Below, in pieces: positions 5,788 to 5,894 of a DNA stretch of 5,894 nucleotides (position 1 is the stretch's first letter; each line of letters starts with the position of its first letter). The position numbers and the translations under genes are program-made. The stretch is from Alphaproteobacteria bacterium (GTDB lineage: Bacteria; Pseudomonadota; Alphaproteobacteria; Sphingomonadales; Sphingomonadaceae), in the NCBI GenBank assembly GCA_028293055.1, contig JAQGLD010000278.1:1-5894 (forward strand), in the 5' to 3' direction. The notes beneath the pieces were generated by a model. It had not been told where the DNA came from, did not search any database, and saw only the letters and a list, made by a program, of their open reading frames with translations.

Positions 5788-5894
5788 CTACCGGCTGAGC
5801 GCCTGCAGGATCGACACATCCAGTTTGCCACCGACAGTGTGTTGAAATTCAGAGAGCTTGGTTAGAAACGTCATTCCCCGCGAACGCCGGAATC
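5788..5894 (-). CDS. Possible 3' end of a convergent gene, or a short chance frame
   Basis: On the minus strand a frame is open from the right edge of the window to a TAG at 5790-5788. From an internal ATG at 5874-5872 it would code 28 residues ending in LDVSILQALSR. This stretch has protein-like composition and could be the C-terminus of a convergent gene. Against this, the ATG and everything upstream of it lie inside the palindromic repeat at 5869-5894, and such repeats commonly create spurious frames. I do not recognise the peptide. Confidence 0.2.
   Translation of the reverse strand, partial: FRRSRGMTFLTKLSEFQHTVGGKLDVSILQALSR
5869..5894. repeat. Intergenic palindromic repeat (ATTCCC...GGAAT type), cut by window edge
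   Basis: The bases read CGTCATTCCCCGCG, AACG, then CCGGAATC up to the edge. ATTCC at 5873-5877 pairs with GGAAT at 5889-5893. This is close to the widespread proteobacterial intergenic palindrome with arms ATTCCCGCG and CGCGGGAAT, with small changes in the inner arms. Such elements usually sit between genes, often convergent ones. The copy may continue past the window. Family membership is from memory and not checked by a search. Confidence 0.5.

Noticed and set aside
5781..5802. Overlapping small hairpins GCCGG/CCGGC and GCGCT/AGCGC
   Set aside because: The stems are only five pairs, mutually exclusive, and not followed by T runs, so they are expected by chance in GC-rich DNA.
4116..5831. 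Long minus-strand open frame of about 570 codons opposite the GGDEF-EAL gene
   Set aside because: It has no recognisable domain and lies fully opposite a gene with intact GGDEF and EAL motifs; it is an effect of the GC-rich codon pattern.
1..5894. CRISPR array, tRNA, rRNA, insertion sequence or phage gene
   Set aside because: No regularly spaced repeats, no RNA gene patterns and no transposase or phage-like proteins were seen; the window is almost fully taken up by the four signalling genes.

Overview
The window is a compact GC-rich stretch of bacterial chromosome carrying four plus-strand genes packed head to tail with almost no spacing, from about 168 to 5705. Codons end almost always in G or C. 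The kinase H-boxes read MSHELRTPLN, and a TTAA-N7-TTAA (CtrA-type) site lies upstream of the first gene. Together these suggest an alphaproteobacterium, most likely Sphingomonadales. That placement is inferred from sequence style and was not checked by a search.

Layout. Bases 1-167 are a relatively AT-rich leader with no supported gene; they hold a GANTC site, the CtrA-like box and a weak promoter candidate. Then come: (1) a histidine kinase with six membrane segments and no receiver (168-1589); (2) a hybrid histidine kinase with two membrane segments, a kinase core and two C-terminal receivers (1618-3573); (3) a single-receiver response regulator with a helical tail and no output domain (3570-4097); (4) a membrane-anchored GGDEF-EAL protein (4098-5705). 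Bases 5706-5894 are mostly intergenic: short hairpins, a possible short convergent reading frame, and a palindromic repeat running off the right edge.

How the genes may work together. The parts make a complete signalling chain: two related kinases at the inner membrane, three receiver domains with intact phosphoacceptor aspartates, and one enzyme with both cyclic-di-GMP synthase and phosphodiesterase motifs. The simplest reading is a phosphorelay in which kinase 1 and/or kinase 2 phosphorylate the hybrid's receivers and the stand-alone regulator, which then acts by protein contact on the GGDEF-EAL enzyme. This wiring is inferred; the domain content is read directly.

The three gene junctions all point to coupled translation, each in a different way: a 10-codon reading frame bridging genes 1 and 2 by overlapping stops and starts, an ATGA overlap with a good ribosome binding site between 2 and 3, and a TGAATG junction between 3 and 4 in which both genes share the same frame. 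Other odd points are a cysteine in place of the first N-box asparagine in kinase 2, and the absence of the RxxD inhibitory site in the GGDEF domain.
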